NCBI GenBank assembly: GCA_002104895.1
Contig: MCFG01000008.1
Location: 127,501 to 160,000, forward strand
Reading direction: 5' to 3'
DNA from: Anaeromyces robustus
Taxonomy: Eukaryota > Neocallimastigomycota > Neocallimastigomycetes > Neocallimastigales > Neocallimastigaceae
Length of the DNA: 32,500 nucleotides
Within the stretch, counting starts at the first letter, position 1. Every line of letters begins with the position of its first letter. The notes below the pieces were generated by a model that saw only the letters and a list, made by a program, of their open reading frames with translations, was not told the DNA's origin and searched no databases. Position numbers and translations under genes: made by a program. Positions 1 through 12,097 of this stretch are shown here, in pieces.

Positions 1-540
1 ATCTTTTATATATTGTTCTGGAACAGAATGACCAATCCAAAGATACATTTGTAATCCATTTTCTAAATTTTATTATTAAATTAATTAGAATTATAATAAT
101 TAATAAATTCATAATTCTAAAACCCAAAATAAAATAAATAAATAAATAGAAATTATTAATTACCTAATAAATATATTCCATTGCTTTCGATTGATTTTTC
201 ATAGGCCCTTACTCTTGGTGGTAATTTTATATTTCCAGTTGAATCTGGTTCGCTAATCTAATTTAAAAAATAAAAAAATAAAAAAATAAAAAAAAAATTA
301 ATTATTTAATTATTTACATAAAATATATATATAAAACTTATAAATATATATACTTCTGATAAATTAGTTAAATTATAAATCTTTGGATAAAGAAGTGACA
401 TTAAAGTAGAGGTATTAATATTTCCTAAGAGTCTTAAAGCATTAACTCTTACATCTGGTGAATTAAGATCTAAATTATATATTTTATATAATAAATTTTT
501 TTAATATATGTTTTTATATTTAATTATTTGTATATATATA

Positions 541-590
<50 letters not shown>

Positions 591-3500
591 CATTTATTGA
601 TCTATTTATGCTCTATTTATTACTCTATTGATTATATACCTTTTCTAAATACATTAAGCTTTAAGATACAAAGTATGAATAATGGTAATAATTTGAAAGA
701 TTCTGGCAAAATTAACTATAAAAAAAATTTAATAAAATAAAATAAAATAAAATAAGATAAAATAAATATATATATATATATATAAGTATTGTATTTATTT
801 TAATATAAAAAAAAATGAAATCGTTTTATTTATTTTAAAATATAATAATATATATTTTATATAAACAACATACTTGTCCTGGAGCAGTAGAAGATGCACA
901 ATGCTTACGGTATGAAGTTAAAATCTTTACACATGTATCTACTAAATGATCTCTAACATTATCTAATGATTGAGTGAACATTTCAGCAACAGCTGATTTT
1001 ACTAAATAATTTAATGTAGTATCTAATTCAGAGTATTTAAAGACTTCACCAAGAAGATGTGTTGATGAAACAGTTAATGTATGAATACGTATACGACGTT
1101 GACCAGTAACAGAAGTATATAATAAAGCACATTGGAAAGCGGAATCAAGATTATCATTTAATTTGAAATCATATTTAATAGTAACACCAAATGCAGTATC
1201 TGAACTTAAACCAGATAATTCTAAATCAGTAGAATTAGACATATAGAAGTTACCAAGATATTCTTCAACTCTTAAACCTATTCATTCATATTATATATAT
1301 ATATATATATATAGTAAAAAAAAAATCATTATAATATATTATAATATTAATAATTATTATTTACTAATTATTTATTTATATATATTTATTAATTAACTTT
1401 TTAATATGAATATATTAAATAAAAATAAATAATAATTTCAATTTACCATCAGAAGCACGAACTCTAAGTAATGCATCATATCCGAAACTACGTCTAAGAC
1501 TAAAGATAATATCATTAATATAGCGAATACTATCTTTAGTTTGATCAAATTGTGGATAGAAGTAAATATTACCACCAGTAAGAGTAGAAAGAATACCAAC
1601 AGTAGCAACATCTATAAATTCAGTTGGAAGTAAGAAAGTATCAACAGTAATACCACCAGTAGCACACTTTTGAGCGATTTGTTTATACCAATTATCTTGT
1701 GGTTCATATAATGATCTTTCTTTATCTGTACCTAATAATTTAGCATCTTGTCTAACCTTTAATGTACCTGGACCATAAGATGGAATAGAAGAAGCAAATA
1801 TACTAATTTTACCACCAGTTGGTTTCTTTTATATCAATAATTATGTAAATGAAATTATATTAATTAATAAAATTTTATAAAAAAATAAAAATAAAACTTT
1901 TTTTTTTTTTAGATACATAATTGAATATACATATATAAATAAAACATACTAAGGCAATAGTAGCAGCTTGGAAAGCAGCACCTAATGAATGATCATTAAT
2001 ATGATTATTTTCGAACATTGATGGTAAAATTTCTAATAAACGTATAATATTTTTCCTAACATTTTAAATTTATTATTAAAATAATGTATAAACATTTTTG
2101 TCAATATATATCTGTTCCTTTTTTACACCTTTAATAATAATTTATTAATTATTTATCATATATATATATATTAAAAATTAAAAATTACTTTGATTTTTCA
2201 ATATCAACTAAGAAACCATCATTAATTGGAATGAAAATATCATCAACATCTGGAACAATAAGTTGTTGTGGTTGATCTAATTCAGCCTTTTGATTATAAA
2301 TAACATTAATATATTAAAAAAAATATTAATATATAAAAATATATATATTATAATAAAAATAATAATAATAACATAAAATATAAATTAAATAAATAAAAAA
2401 AAAAAAACTTACTTTAATATTGTAGAAATAAACATTTCTATCGTATGTAATGAAACCGACTCTGGCACCTGGTGGGAATTGAGAAACTTCTTGTGAGAAC
2501 ATTCCCTTTAAAGCTTCACAAGTTTTACCAATTAAACCATTCATTGCAGCACCAAAAGAAACATCAATAACAAAGACATAGGTAATTGGAACTGGGTCTC
2601 TTTCCATAAAGTCCTTATTTTTATTAAATTAAAAAAAAAAACAATATTTATGAAAAAAAAAAAAAATAAATAAATAAATTTAATTTATCAGTTTATAATA
2701 TTATTTTAAATGATAATGAATATATAAATATAAATAATTATTATACAATAAATAATATAATATTAATGAAAATTTTAAAAAATATACCTTAGTAGCAACA
2801 TATTCAACTGTACCATGAGTTAATTCTGGTCTTCTATATAAATCACAACGTTTATTATTCATATCCAAGTTACAGAAATAATCATCACTAACTAAATATT
2901 CAAAAATTTATAATATAAAAATATACATATATATCAATTTTAAAAAGAAAAAAAAAAAATACATTATTATACAATTTTATTATTTATAGTATATTCAATA
3001 AAGTAATTTATTAATAAATAAATAGAAATAGAATATCCTTATTTCTTTTAATTTTATATATTACTTACCAACATTATCACAACCACATAAATTACAAATG
3101 AAACGACGACCACCATCAACAAAGGCTACACCTGGATTAATATAACCTTTACAACGACGACATCTAATTGGACCATTTTCACCATTATCAATTAATGGAA
3201 TTGGTTCCTTTAATTATATATATTAATATAATTGTTAATAAAGATAAAAATATATAAATATATAAATTACAATTAAAGATAAATAAAAATAATATATATT
3301 TAATTTACTTCATATGGTGGAACTTCAGCTAATGGTTGTATAATTAAACCCAATGGAAGCATCGATGAATTAAGTAAATCTTCAGAAGATGGAATATTGT
3401 ATGAAGTCAATCTCATGAAACGTGGACTACAATTACCTTTTTTTTATAATTTCAATAATTATATTTATATTATAGAAATAATTATATTATATTAAAATTT

Positions 3501-5640
3501 ATACCCAAAGTATAAATAATTGTATATATTATTTTATTTTAATTTATTATTTTTATTAAAAAATATAAATATAATTATTTCATTTTAAAATCACTTACCA
3601 TCATCAATGACTTTAACCTCAGTAGATACAAGTGGTGGCATTGATTTTGAAGATGTTAAATATGGTTGTTGATTATATAATTCTTGATCAACTTCTTCAA
3701 CACTAATTGGGTTTGGAACTTGATTTGGATCAATACGTGAACGATTAGCTGGTTTAGGTTGAGGTTGTGTTGGTTGTGGTGGTTGTTGCATTTGTGGATT
3801 TGGTGGTTGATTATAAACTCTCTTAGATCTTTGGTTATTTAAAAATTGCTATAAATAAAGCAAATATTATTATATTAAGATATTATTACAAATATATATA
3901 TTTAGATAAAAAGAAAAAAAAAATACTGTATATTATAATATTTGTTTAAAAATTATAAAATAAAATAAAAATAAAAATAAAATGTTCCTTATTATTTCTA
4001 ATAATTAATTTATAAATATAAAATATTTACATCACTAGGATTTTGATTATATTGTGGATTTTGATTCATATATTGTGTTTGTTGATTTAAATACATATTG
4101 TTCATTTGATTTGTAAGTCCATTCATATCTGGTTGATTAGCCATTGGTGGACCTTGAGTTTGTGGTTGATATGGCTGACCTGCCATTGGTGGTGGTGGAA
4201 TACTTGGACTTTTATTAGCATTTCCCATCATTGGTTGTTGAACTTGGGATGGAGGAATACCATTCATCATTGGTTGACCCATAGTATTTCTATTTAATTG
4301 TTGAGCTTGTTGTTGAGCTTGAGTTGGTGGTGGTGCAACTTGTGGTTGTTGTTGAGCTTGTTGAGCTTGTTGAGCTTGTTGTTGAGCCTGAGTTGGTGGT
4401 GGTGCGATTTTTTGTTGTTGATTAGCTAAACCAGGTTGATTCATACCGAAACCAGGTCTAACCACCGGTTGTTGACCTTGAGCCATGTTAAATGGTGGTC
4501 TAGCCATAGCTGTTGGTGAAGGCATTTGGTTAGACATCATTGGAGGTCTAGACATTTGTTGATTAGCATTTGCTTGTAATGGTGATTGCATACCCGGAGC
4601 ACCCATCATAGGTGGTCTCGTCATTGGTGATTGAGTAGCACCTGTTGGAGTACCCATCATTGGTGGTCTAGTCATAGGTGATTGAGTAGCACCTGTTGGA
4701 GTACCCATCATAGGTGGTCTAGTCATTGGTGATTGAGTAGCATTAGCTTGCATTGATGATTGTGCAACACCACTAGTAGCAGCCATTACTGGGGGTCTAC
4801 CCATCATTGGTGGTCTACTCATTGGTGGAGTTCCAGCTTGTTGAGTTTGTCCCATCATAGGTGGTGTACCTGCTTGTTGAGGTTGTCCCATCATAGATGG
4901 TGTACCTGCTTGTTGTTGAGGTTGTCCCATCATTGGTTGTTGTCCCATCATTGGTTGTTGTCCCATCATTGGTGGTCTCATCATTGGTGGAGTACCAGCT
5001 GTAGGTGAGCGGTTTTGATTACTCATCATTGGTGGTGGAACATTAGTGTTTGTTTGTTGAGCACCCATTACTGGTTGATTGGCATTTGCATAATTCGGCA
5101 TAACTTTTTTGTTTTATTTTTGATTATTTTATTTTATTTTCATTTTCATTTTCATTTTCATTTTTATTTGATTTTATTTATTTTAGTTTTATTTATTATT
5201 TATTATTTATTTTTTATTATTTATTATTTATCATGATTTTGTTTGTGTTTGGGTTTTTGTTTTTATTTTTATTTTTATATTATTTTTATTTTATTTTAAT
5301 ATAAATAATAATAATTATAATAATAAATATCAATTTTCAATATTTTAAATTATAAAAAAAAAACAATTCAATCAACATCAATGCCGATTTTTTATAATTC
5401 CCATTTATAATATATATATGATTAAAAAATATATATATGATTGAAAAATATATATGATTGAAAATATATATAATTGAAAAAAAAAATAAATAAATAAAAT
5501 TATTAATCTTATTTAATATATACATTAAATATTTACAAAAGTATATATATAATTTATATATTATAATTCTTACAATTTTGTTGTTGATTTGCCATTGGTG
5601 GTGGTCTAAATCCACCTTGTTGTCCATAATTTTGATTCAT
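1..5640 (-). CDS. SEC24: COPII coat cargo adaptor Sec24 (partial, C-terminus off window)
   Basis: Sec24 pairs with Sec23 in the inner COPII coat and selects cargo leaving the endoplasmic reticulum. Fifteen exons read on the minus strand: 5640-5574, 5103-4031, 3848-3599, 3436-3309, 3207-3069, 2891-2788, 2613-2413, 2286-2189, 2055-1950, 1825-1447, 1277-874, 715-640, 469-354, 257-164, 62-1. They join in frame for about 1099 residues. The N-terminal third is Met/Pro/Gln-rich and disordered, as in fungal and animal Sec24. A block with NCSPRFMRLT and MLPLGLIIQPLA (about 465-500) leads into the zinc finger C522-x2-C525...C544-x2-C547. The trunk domain (from about 588, ITYVFVIDVS) and the beta-sandwich/helical region (LILPESFKLLPL, YPKIYNL) follow. 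The window ends inside the gelsolin-like domain (LQMYLWIGHS). The ATG at 5640 is the first in frame. The remaining gelsolin-like end should lie beyond position 1. Confidence 0.95.
545..587. repeat. Poly(A) tract in a SEC24 intron
   Basis: An uninterrupted A run of about 43 bases lies inside the intron between the exons at 640-715 and 354-469. It is a homopolymer of the kind common in this genome, and its true length may be uncertain because of sequencing slippage. Confidence 0.8.
4592..4741 (-). repeat. In-frame 51-bp tandem repeat in SEC24 exon 2
   Basis: Three near-identical copies of a 17-residue unit (core SPMTRPPMMGTPTGATQ) lie head to tail in the disordered N-terminus of Sec24, residues about 145-193. 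The copies are almost identical at DNA level, which suggests recent duplication. Around them are looser PMMGQQ and QQAGTPPMMG units, so the whole exon is built from short Met/Pro/Gln motifs. The opposite strand is open here only because of this biased composition. Confidence 0.8.
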
Positions 5641-7324
5641 ACTTTAAATATTGATTTCTACTATCTCTTTTAAATTTAAAAATATATATATAAATAAATA
5701 AATAAACGTTAGATTTATATAATATATAATTATTAATATATATAATAACGACTTTATAATTTATATATAATAACAACTTTATAATTTAAATATATATATA
5801 TATATATAATTAAATGTTATCTAATGTAATTTTATCTTTTTGTATAATATCAATTCTTTATAATTTTCCTTTTTTTTTTTTTATTAATTATTTTAAAAGA
5901 AATTATTAAAACTATTATACATATATAATAGATATTAATTCAATAATAAATATTAATTCAATAATAAATAAATAAAGTAAAATATATAAATATTATTATT
6001 TTATTTATTTTATCATATTTTTTAAAATGAAACTTTTCATTTTAATTCGAAATAAAATTTTTCATAAATCAATATATATTATGGTTGATTTTATAAATAA
6101 ATTAAAAAAATATTAATAGCAAAACAAAGAAAAATTACAAAAATCTGATTTATATTTACTTTGGTTCTTAATTTTACAAAAATCTTTAAATAATTTATAT
6201 TATGGATTTAATATTATATTGTTATTTATTTATTTTATAATATTTTTTTTTATTATTTTCTACTTATTTGTATTATTAAATTAATTTGTTTTTTATTATG
6301 TGTGTATTTCTATTAAGTAGAAAATATTTAAATAAAAGAAATAAAAAGCAAAAAAAAAAATTAATACAATAATAATATTATTATTATTATTGAAATTTAT
6401 GGTAAAAAAATAAAAAAAATTAATTTTATTATAATATACTTTGAATTATTTATAAATTAATAATTATTAATAATAAAAATTTTAATATTAAATCTAATAT
6501 ATAATGAATATATGGTTATATTAGATTTATAATATAAAGTATATACATTTTTTATCTATAATAAAAAAAAATCCAATATCAATTATTTACTTTTTCTTGT
6601 TTTTTATGGATTTATTTAAAATATATATATTATTTTTATTATATTTTAACAAAATTATATATTTGTAAATTATTAATAATAGTTAAGTTTTGCATTTGTT
6701 TTTATGTTACTTTTATAGTGTATACTTATTTAAAATTATATATTTATTCTATTTAAATTATTTAAAATTATTTATAATTATCTTTTTATTTCATCATATT
6801 CATCTTTTAAAAATAATGTTTGTTTTATATATTAGGTATTATTAACTATTCCCACATTAATTATAATTAAATGGATGAACCCTAATTAATACAAATAAAT
6901 TAATGTATACATTATTATTATAATTTATTAATATATAATTATTTACTTTTTTATGTTTTACGATTAAAAAAAATATTGGACAAAAAAATTAAATGTAGTA
7001 CATAAATAAATTATATAAATAAAAAAAAAACTAATTATAAAAAGGAAAAATTATATTATAATTATTAATATTAAATATTTAAATAATATTTCTTATTTGC
7101 ATATAATCTGTATAAATATTTTTAATATATAAAAACATAATTAAAAGAAAAAACGCTTTATAATGTTTATTTAAATTTTTTCTTTATATTTTTATTTATT
7201 AAAATTAAGAAAGAAAAAATTATGTAAATAATTAATTAAATATATTACTATGTATATTTAAAAATATATATATTATACATAATAATAATAATAATATAAT
7301 ATATATATTAGTTAATATTTTGGA
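5641..7324. other. AT-rich gap upstream of SEC24, no gene seen
   Basis: This stretch holds the SEC24 5' flank and then featureless A/T-rich DNA. No open frame with protein-like composition was found on either strand, no tRNA-like cloverleaf was recognised, and stops are frequent in all frames. SEC24 and the RBM22-like gene are divergent, so both promoters should lie somewhere in the 4.6 kb between 5640 and 10297. Confidence 0.6.
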
Positions 7325-7455
7325 AATTATTTATACTGATAGTAAATTATCAATAATTATACTTGAATTATTCCTTTTGGTTACGTTTTTCATCTGTATC
7401 ATCTGTACAGCTTTTAAATCAATAGTTTTTTAGCGATAATAAACAGTAGTTTACA
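7325..7455 (-). pseudogene. Possible degraded coding remnant
   Basis: On the minus strand a short frame reads KSCTDDTDEKRNQKE, stops, and then continues in another frame as NSSIIIDNLLSV before a second stop. The hydrophilic, mixed composition differs from the Asn/Ile/Lys/Phe-only translations of the surrounding DNA. It could be the far 3' end of the same decayed gene as the fragment at 7715-8050, with the inverted repeats between them a later insertion. The piece is too short to assign a family. Confidence 0.3.
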
Positions 7456-7516
7456 ACTGAACAATACTCATTTTTAGGGTTACCTATACAAATACATAGA
7501 TAATAAAATATTAATG

Positions 7517-7560
7517 TCAAATTTACACTAAAATGCTTATGTATTTGAGTGTAAATTTGA
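7517..7560. repeat. Perfect 13-bp inverted repeat, 18-nt loop
   Basis: The arm TCAAATTTACACT at 7517-7529 is exactly complementary to 7548-7560. Both arms contain G and C, which is uncommon in this A/T-only gap, so chance pairing of simple sequence is less likely. It lies about 60 bp from a longer inverted repeat at 7619-7690. It could be one end of a small transposable element or the hairpin of a transcript end. Confidence 0.7.
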
Positions 7561-7618
7561 TACTTCTGTTTCCATTAATAATGATAAAAATTTTAATAAA
7601 AACAAAAAACAACAAACA

Positions 7619-7690
7619 CCAAAAATGTGAAATTTAAGAAATAATATATATATTATATTATATATTATTTCTAAAATTTCACATTTTTGG
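7619..7690. repeat. Long inverted repeat (30-bp arms, one mismatch)
   Basis: The arm at 7619-7648, beginning CCAAAAATGTGAAATTT, pairs with 7661-7690 at 29 of 30 positions, leaving a 12-nt AT loop that could pair further. It ends 24 bp past the stop of the minus-strand remnant at 7715-8050. The size and near-perfect symmetry suit a miniature inverted-repeat element (MITE) or a foldback. I could not find a clear target-site duplication, so the class is open. Confidence 0.7.
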
Positions 7691-7714
7691 AAATTGTATA
7701 TATAATATATTTCA

Positions 7715-8050
7715 TTAAATGAGTTTAACATTTATATTTTTAGTAATCAATAATTTATTAACTGAATCATATAATTCATTTGTGTCTACATTACTTTTTG
7801 AATATTGTTGTGATTCTTCGGTTAAAATATTAGAATCTATAACATTATTTATTAAAACATTTGAAATTTTATTAGATTTAAAATCAGTAATTATAGTCTT
7901 TTTTCTAATAATGAAGAATAGTTAATTATTTTTTAAATATTAATACAACTGAAATAATATGTAATGAAATATAAAATAAAAATAAATTAATTTTTCTTTT
8001 ACTAAAGGAAGCTATTATACTAAAATCTAATTTTAAACTAATTGTTAATA
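7715..8050 (-). pseudogene. Decayed membrane-protein gene fragment
   Basis: Read on the minus strand from about 8050, one frame gives LLTISLKLDFS followed by a hydrophobic stretch (LFLFYISLHIISVVLIF) that looks like a transmembrane helix, then a stop near 7922. A second frame continues FFIIRKKTIITDFKSNK, then a polar tail with LTEESQQYSKSNVDTNELYD, and stops at 7717-7715. At least one stop and one frameshift separate the two halves. The layout of last membrane helix, basic junction and polar tail suggests the C-terminal end of a polytopic membrane protein such as a receptor. The family is not recognised. Confidence 0.5.
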
Positions 8051-8496
8051 ATTATAAAACTTTAAAATTATTATTAATTTATTGCAATTAATTGTTTTTC
8101 TTAAAATGTTATTTTGAAAAAAAAATAAAATAAAAAAAAATCTTCTCTTTTGACAAAGTTACTTAATTAATAATTATATTTACAAATATATTCATTTTTA
8201 AAATATATCAAAATAAATAATTATTTTAATTATTTTAAATCATATTCTTTCATTATTTAAAAAAGGTTAGTTAGAATAGAATAGTTATTTCTTTTGATTA
8301 TTGATAATGTGGCGTTTAAAGGTTAATGAAATTATTTACATTATCTAAGATTTAAAGTTTGATATACAAATTTTTTTCTTTTATATTAACCAAAAATACA
8401 ATATAATAAATCAAAAAAGGAAGGTGTCACAAATTACTTTCATTAAATAGCTAAATAACTATTTATAGTAAATGATTTATGACTTTATAAAGAAAG

Positions 8497-8537
<41 letters not shown>

Positions 8538-9001
8538 TAAATTCATTTTATGAATTATACAAATAAATAGAATAAAGATACAATATATATAACAATAAAT
8601 ATAATTTTCTTTTTATTTATATATTTATTTATATATTTATTATTGATTTATTGATTTATTTTTTTACTACGACTATTAATTATTATTATTATTATTATTA
8701 TTATTGTATCCTTATTTATATAATTTAGATTTATATATATTCAAAACAAAAAAAGTAAATTATGCAGAAATTAATTGTTTTTACAACTAATACCAAATAT
8801 AAATTAAAAGAAAAGAAATAAAAAAATATAATAATAAATATCCTTTATTATTATATTATTATTAATTTAATTTATTTAATTATTTCATATAATTTTTACT
8901 TAATATTACATGAAATATTTTTGTAACAAAAAATAATTGAATTCAATAATTTTTAAATAAATTAATCCATATATTTTGGTTTTTTCAACTATTAAATCTT
9001 G
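8051..9001. other. AT-rich interval between two pseudogene fragments
   Basis: Mostly A/T with a poly(A) run near 8508-8533 and an ATT microsatellite near 8680-8705. A few slightly more complex stretches (about 8300-8450) might be further decayed coding sequence, but I could not read a convincing protein in any frame. Confidence 0.45.
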
Positions 9002-9655
9002 TAACTTATATGAAAATAATGTGTACCGTCAAATTTGATTAATTCACTATTTTTTAGTTCACTAGTAATCACACGGTGAAACTTTTCATATTTTGAAATT
9101 ATTTACATGAATTACTACTGATGAAATCAAAAATAGGTTCATTTTTTTTAGAAATTTCATATTAGATATTATATTAAGATTATCTTTTAATTTATTTAAT
9201 TCATCTAATTGATAATGTTCCAAATATATCTATTTCGTTTTCAGAATAATTATATGAAAAATCAATATTTAATATTGCTTTTTTTTATGGCCTTTGATAG
9301 AAATAAGACGTATTATACCAAATATCATCAAACCTTTTGGAATACAGGTTGATATTTTATTTATAAGAATAAAAGAAATTTTAGCACTTTTTTCTACTTT
9401 AGGAACGATTGAATCTATACCCATAAATCCTAAAATTTCGTCTATATACTATACTTATTATTTTACCTGAATATGGATCAACTTCACTTGTTATAAAATT
9501 CAAACCGATAGTTGAAGCATTTTCAGAAAAATATAAAGTTTTTATATTTATCAAATAATTGCTTTTTTATGATCCTTACCAGAAATGCTTAAAACCATAT
9601 TATGACCATTTACATAAATTTTTTTTATCTTAGTTAAATGTCTATCTGATTTTTT
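9002..9655 (-). pseudogene. Multiply frameshifted gene remnant, family unknown
   Basis: The minus strand holds a chain of protein-like segments in changing frames. From about 9650 down they include IYVNGHNMVLSISGKDHKK, ENASTIGLNFITSEVDPYSG, DEILGFMGIDSIVPKVEK, NIDFSYNYSENEIDIFG, LDELNKLKDN and KNSELIKFDGTHYFHISYK. Each break is a one- or two-base shift or an in-frame stop, typical of neutral decay after loss of function. Gly, Asp, Ser and Pro content is far higher than translated intergenic DNA here. No start codon or intact frame remains. It may be the 5' part of the same gene as 7715-8050, about 950 bp away, but that is an inference. Confidence 0.6.
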
Positions 9656-10296
9656 TCATTTATATAATAATATATTCTATAATTAATAGGATACAATATA
9701 TAATGTGTTCTATTAATTATACTATATATAACTAAAACATAATATAATTATATTTATTTTATTGTATTTCATGATTAATTATATGTGTTATTGTATTTAA
9801 TGATTAATATAATATATTTATATTATTATATTTCCTTTCTTTTCTTCTAGATATTGTTAAAAAAAAAAAATTATTTTTATTATTTTTTATATAATTATAT
9901 AATAAATTATTTATTTTAATTATTAATTTTAATTTTTAAAAATTTGAATAATTTAATCTAAATAATTAAAATAATGACGATCACGTGGATATATACCACA
10001 TACATTAAAAGTTTAAATAAAAATATATTTTTAATGAAATCTAATTAATCTAATCTATATATAAATAGATATTATTAAATAATTATTAATTATTATTAAT
10101 TATTATTAATAACCTATTAACTATTATTAATAATAGTTTTTTTAAATATCAATATTTTTTTTTTAATATAAAAAAAAAAACCTTTTAAAAAAAATTTTTT
10201 TTAAACTAAAATTAAAATAATCCTTAAATTATTAATTACAAATTAATTTAATAAAATAAATTTAATTAAATATTTTAATACTAAATAACTGATAAG
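9656..10296. other. 5' flank of the RBM22-like gene
   Basis: AT-rich DNA without coding potential. It includes an imperfect direct repeat near 9758-9808 (ATTGTATTT followed by ATGATTAAT, twice) and the CACGTG site. The transcription start of the plus-strand gene must lie here, but no TATA box can be singled out in such A/T-only sequence. Confidence 0.5.
9982..9987. promoter_or_regulatory. CACGTG palindrome (E-box-like) upstream of the RBM22-like gene
   Basis: CACGTG lies about 310 bp upstream of the ATG at 10297, within one of the few GC-containing spots of this flank. It matches the core bound by basic helix-loop-helix factors in many fungi. Whether it is functional is unknown. No other copy was searched for systematically. 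Confidence 0.25.
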
Positions 10297-10864
10297 ATGT
10301 CAACTAGACAAGAGTGGGAAGATTCTGTAAATATATTATTTTTGATTTTGATTTAAAATATATATTATTCTTTAAATAGTAATAATAATAATAAAATGAG
10401 GTTAAAGTAAAGACATAAATATATAACAAAAGTGAAATTAAAAATACAATAATTATAATAATCTATTGTATTTTTCTTCTTAAAAAAGGATAAATGATCA
10501 TACTGTTTTAAATTAAAATAATAATAAAAAATAATTTAACATAATAAAATTTAAAGAAAAAAAATTAACTTTAAAATAATTTAATTTTTTTATTTCTTTT
10601 TTTTTTTTTTTTTATAGATATAATATGGAATTAGAGTATGAAGATTATCAATACAACGTTAATTACTTTCAAAATAATTTAATAATATAATTATTATTTT
10701 CACTAGGATGAAAACAATATAAATAATATAACAATATAAAACACAAAATTAAATAATTACTCTATAAAAACAATAAAAAAATATTAAATAATCCAATTTG
10801 TAATTTTATAAAAGTTTTCAATTATTAACAGTCATCTTAAAGCAAAATATTTATATAATAATGC

Positions 10865-10911
<47 letters not shown>

Positions 10912-12060
10912 ATTACAATATCAATACAAGATTATTCAGTATTATAAAATATAAAAATTAAAATATAATATATTTAAATATAATTAATACTTAATGAATT
11001 TTAAAAAATCTGTTATTTTTTTTAAAAAAATATAATTAATAAACTTGCTTTTTAAGCGTATATTTAAATTTTGTGAAAAAAATAAAGTAGAATAAAATAA
11101 ATAAAGTAAAATAAAATAACATAAAAAACATAGAATACCATAGAATAACATAGAATAACATAAAATAACATAAAATAACATAAAATAACATAAAATAACA
11201 TAAAATAACATAAAATAACATAGAATAACATAAAATAACATAAAATAACATAAAATAACATAAAATAAAATAAAATAAAATAAAATAAAATAAAATAAAA
11301 TAAAATAAAATAAAATAAAAAAGAATAATTATTATTATTTTAAAATTTGAACACATAAATATTTATAATAATCCAAAATAAATTTTAAATAATAATAAAA
11401 AAAAAAAATGTCTTCTTTAACTAATATTTTTATTATCTTGTTATTAATAAAAATATAATATTTTGATATTAATAATACTAACAATATTAAAAATTATTTA
11501 ATATAAATCATATACTAAAATAAAGGAATTTCCAATTTTATGTGAAACATGTCTTGGTGATAATCCATATGTTAGAATGGTATAAATATATTTTTTTTTA
11601 TTTTAAAAATATAATTATATATAATATTATTAAAAGAATAAATTTATAATATATAATATATTTTACTATAAAAATTTAATATATATAATATTATAATTTA
11701 ATAATATAATGTAATTTATTTTATACATATTAATAAATAGACAAGACAAGGCTATGGTAAAGATTGTAAAGTTAGTATTTATATAATATATTATAATATT
11801 ATTTATTATATATACCAAATAATTAAAATATATAATCATTTATTGTTTAGATTTGTGGAAAGCCATTTACAATCTTCAAGTGGTGTCCAGGAGCTGGTAT
11901 GCGTTATAAGAAAACTGAAATTTGTCAAACTTGTGCCAAATTAAAAAATGCATGTCAAACTTGTATTTTAGATTTAGAAAATGGTAAATGGAAAAATAGT
12001 ATAATTATATTTTATAAAATATTTAATTCTAATTTTTATATATAATTATTTAAAATGAAA

Positions 12061-12097
<37 letters not shown>

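Noticed and set aside
4106-5236. Three plus-strand open frames rich in His, Trp and Ser (4106-4297, 4760-5008, 5015-5236)
   Set aside because: They are antisense to the Met/Pro/Gln repeats of SEC24 exon 2 and exist only because of that repeat composition.
7537-7925. Short frames at 7537-7731 (minus) and 7719-7925 (plus) as real small genes
   Set aside because: The first runs through the inverted repeats, with TA-only composition; the second is antisense to the better-supported minus-strand pseudogene reading.
10617-10655. Possible extra exon in the long intron (a TAG-like acceptor, then [11 protein letters not shown])
   Set aside because: The flanking exons already join exactly at the conserved family motif; the stretch would end at a weak GTTAAT donor and add residues absent from the family.
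10984-11356. Overlapping minus-strand frames with [10 protein letters not shown] repeats
   Set aside because: They translate a decamer/pentamer satellite inside an intron; all frames are open because the repeat lacks stops.
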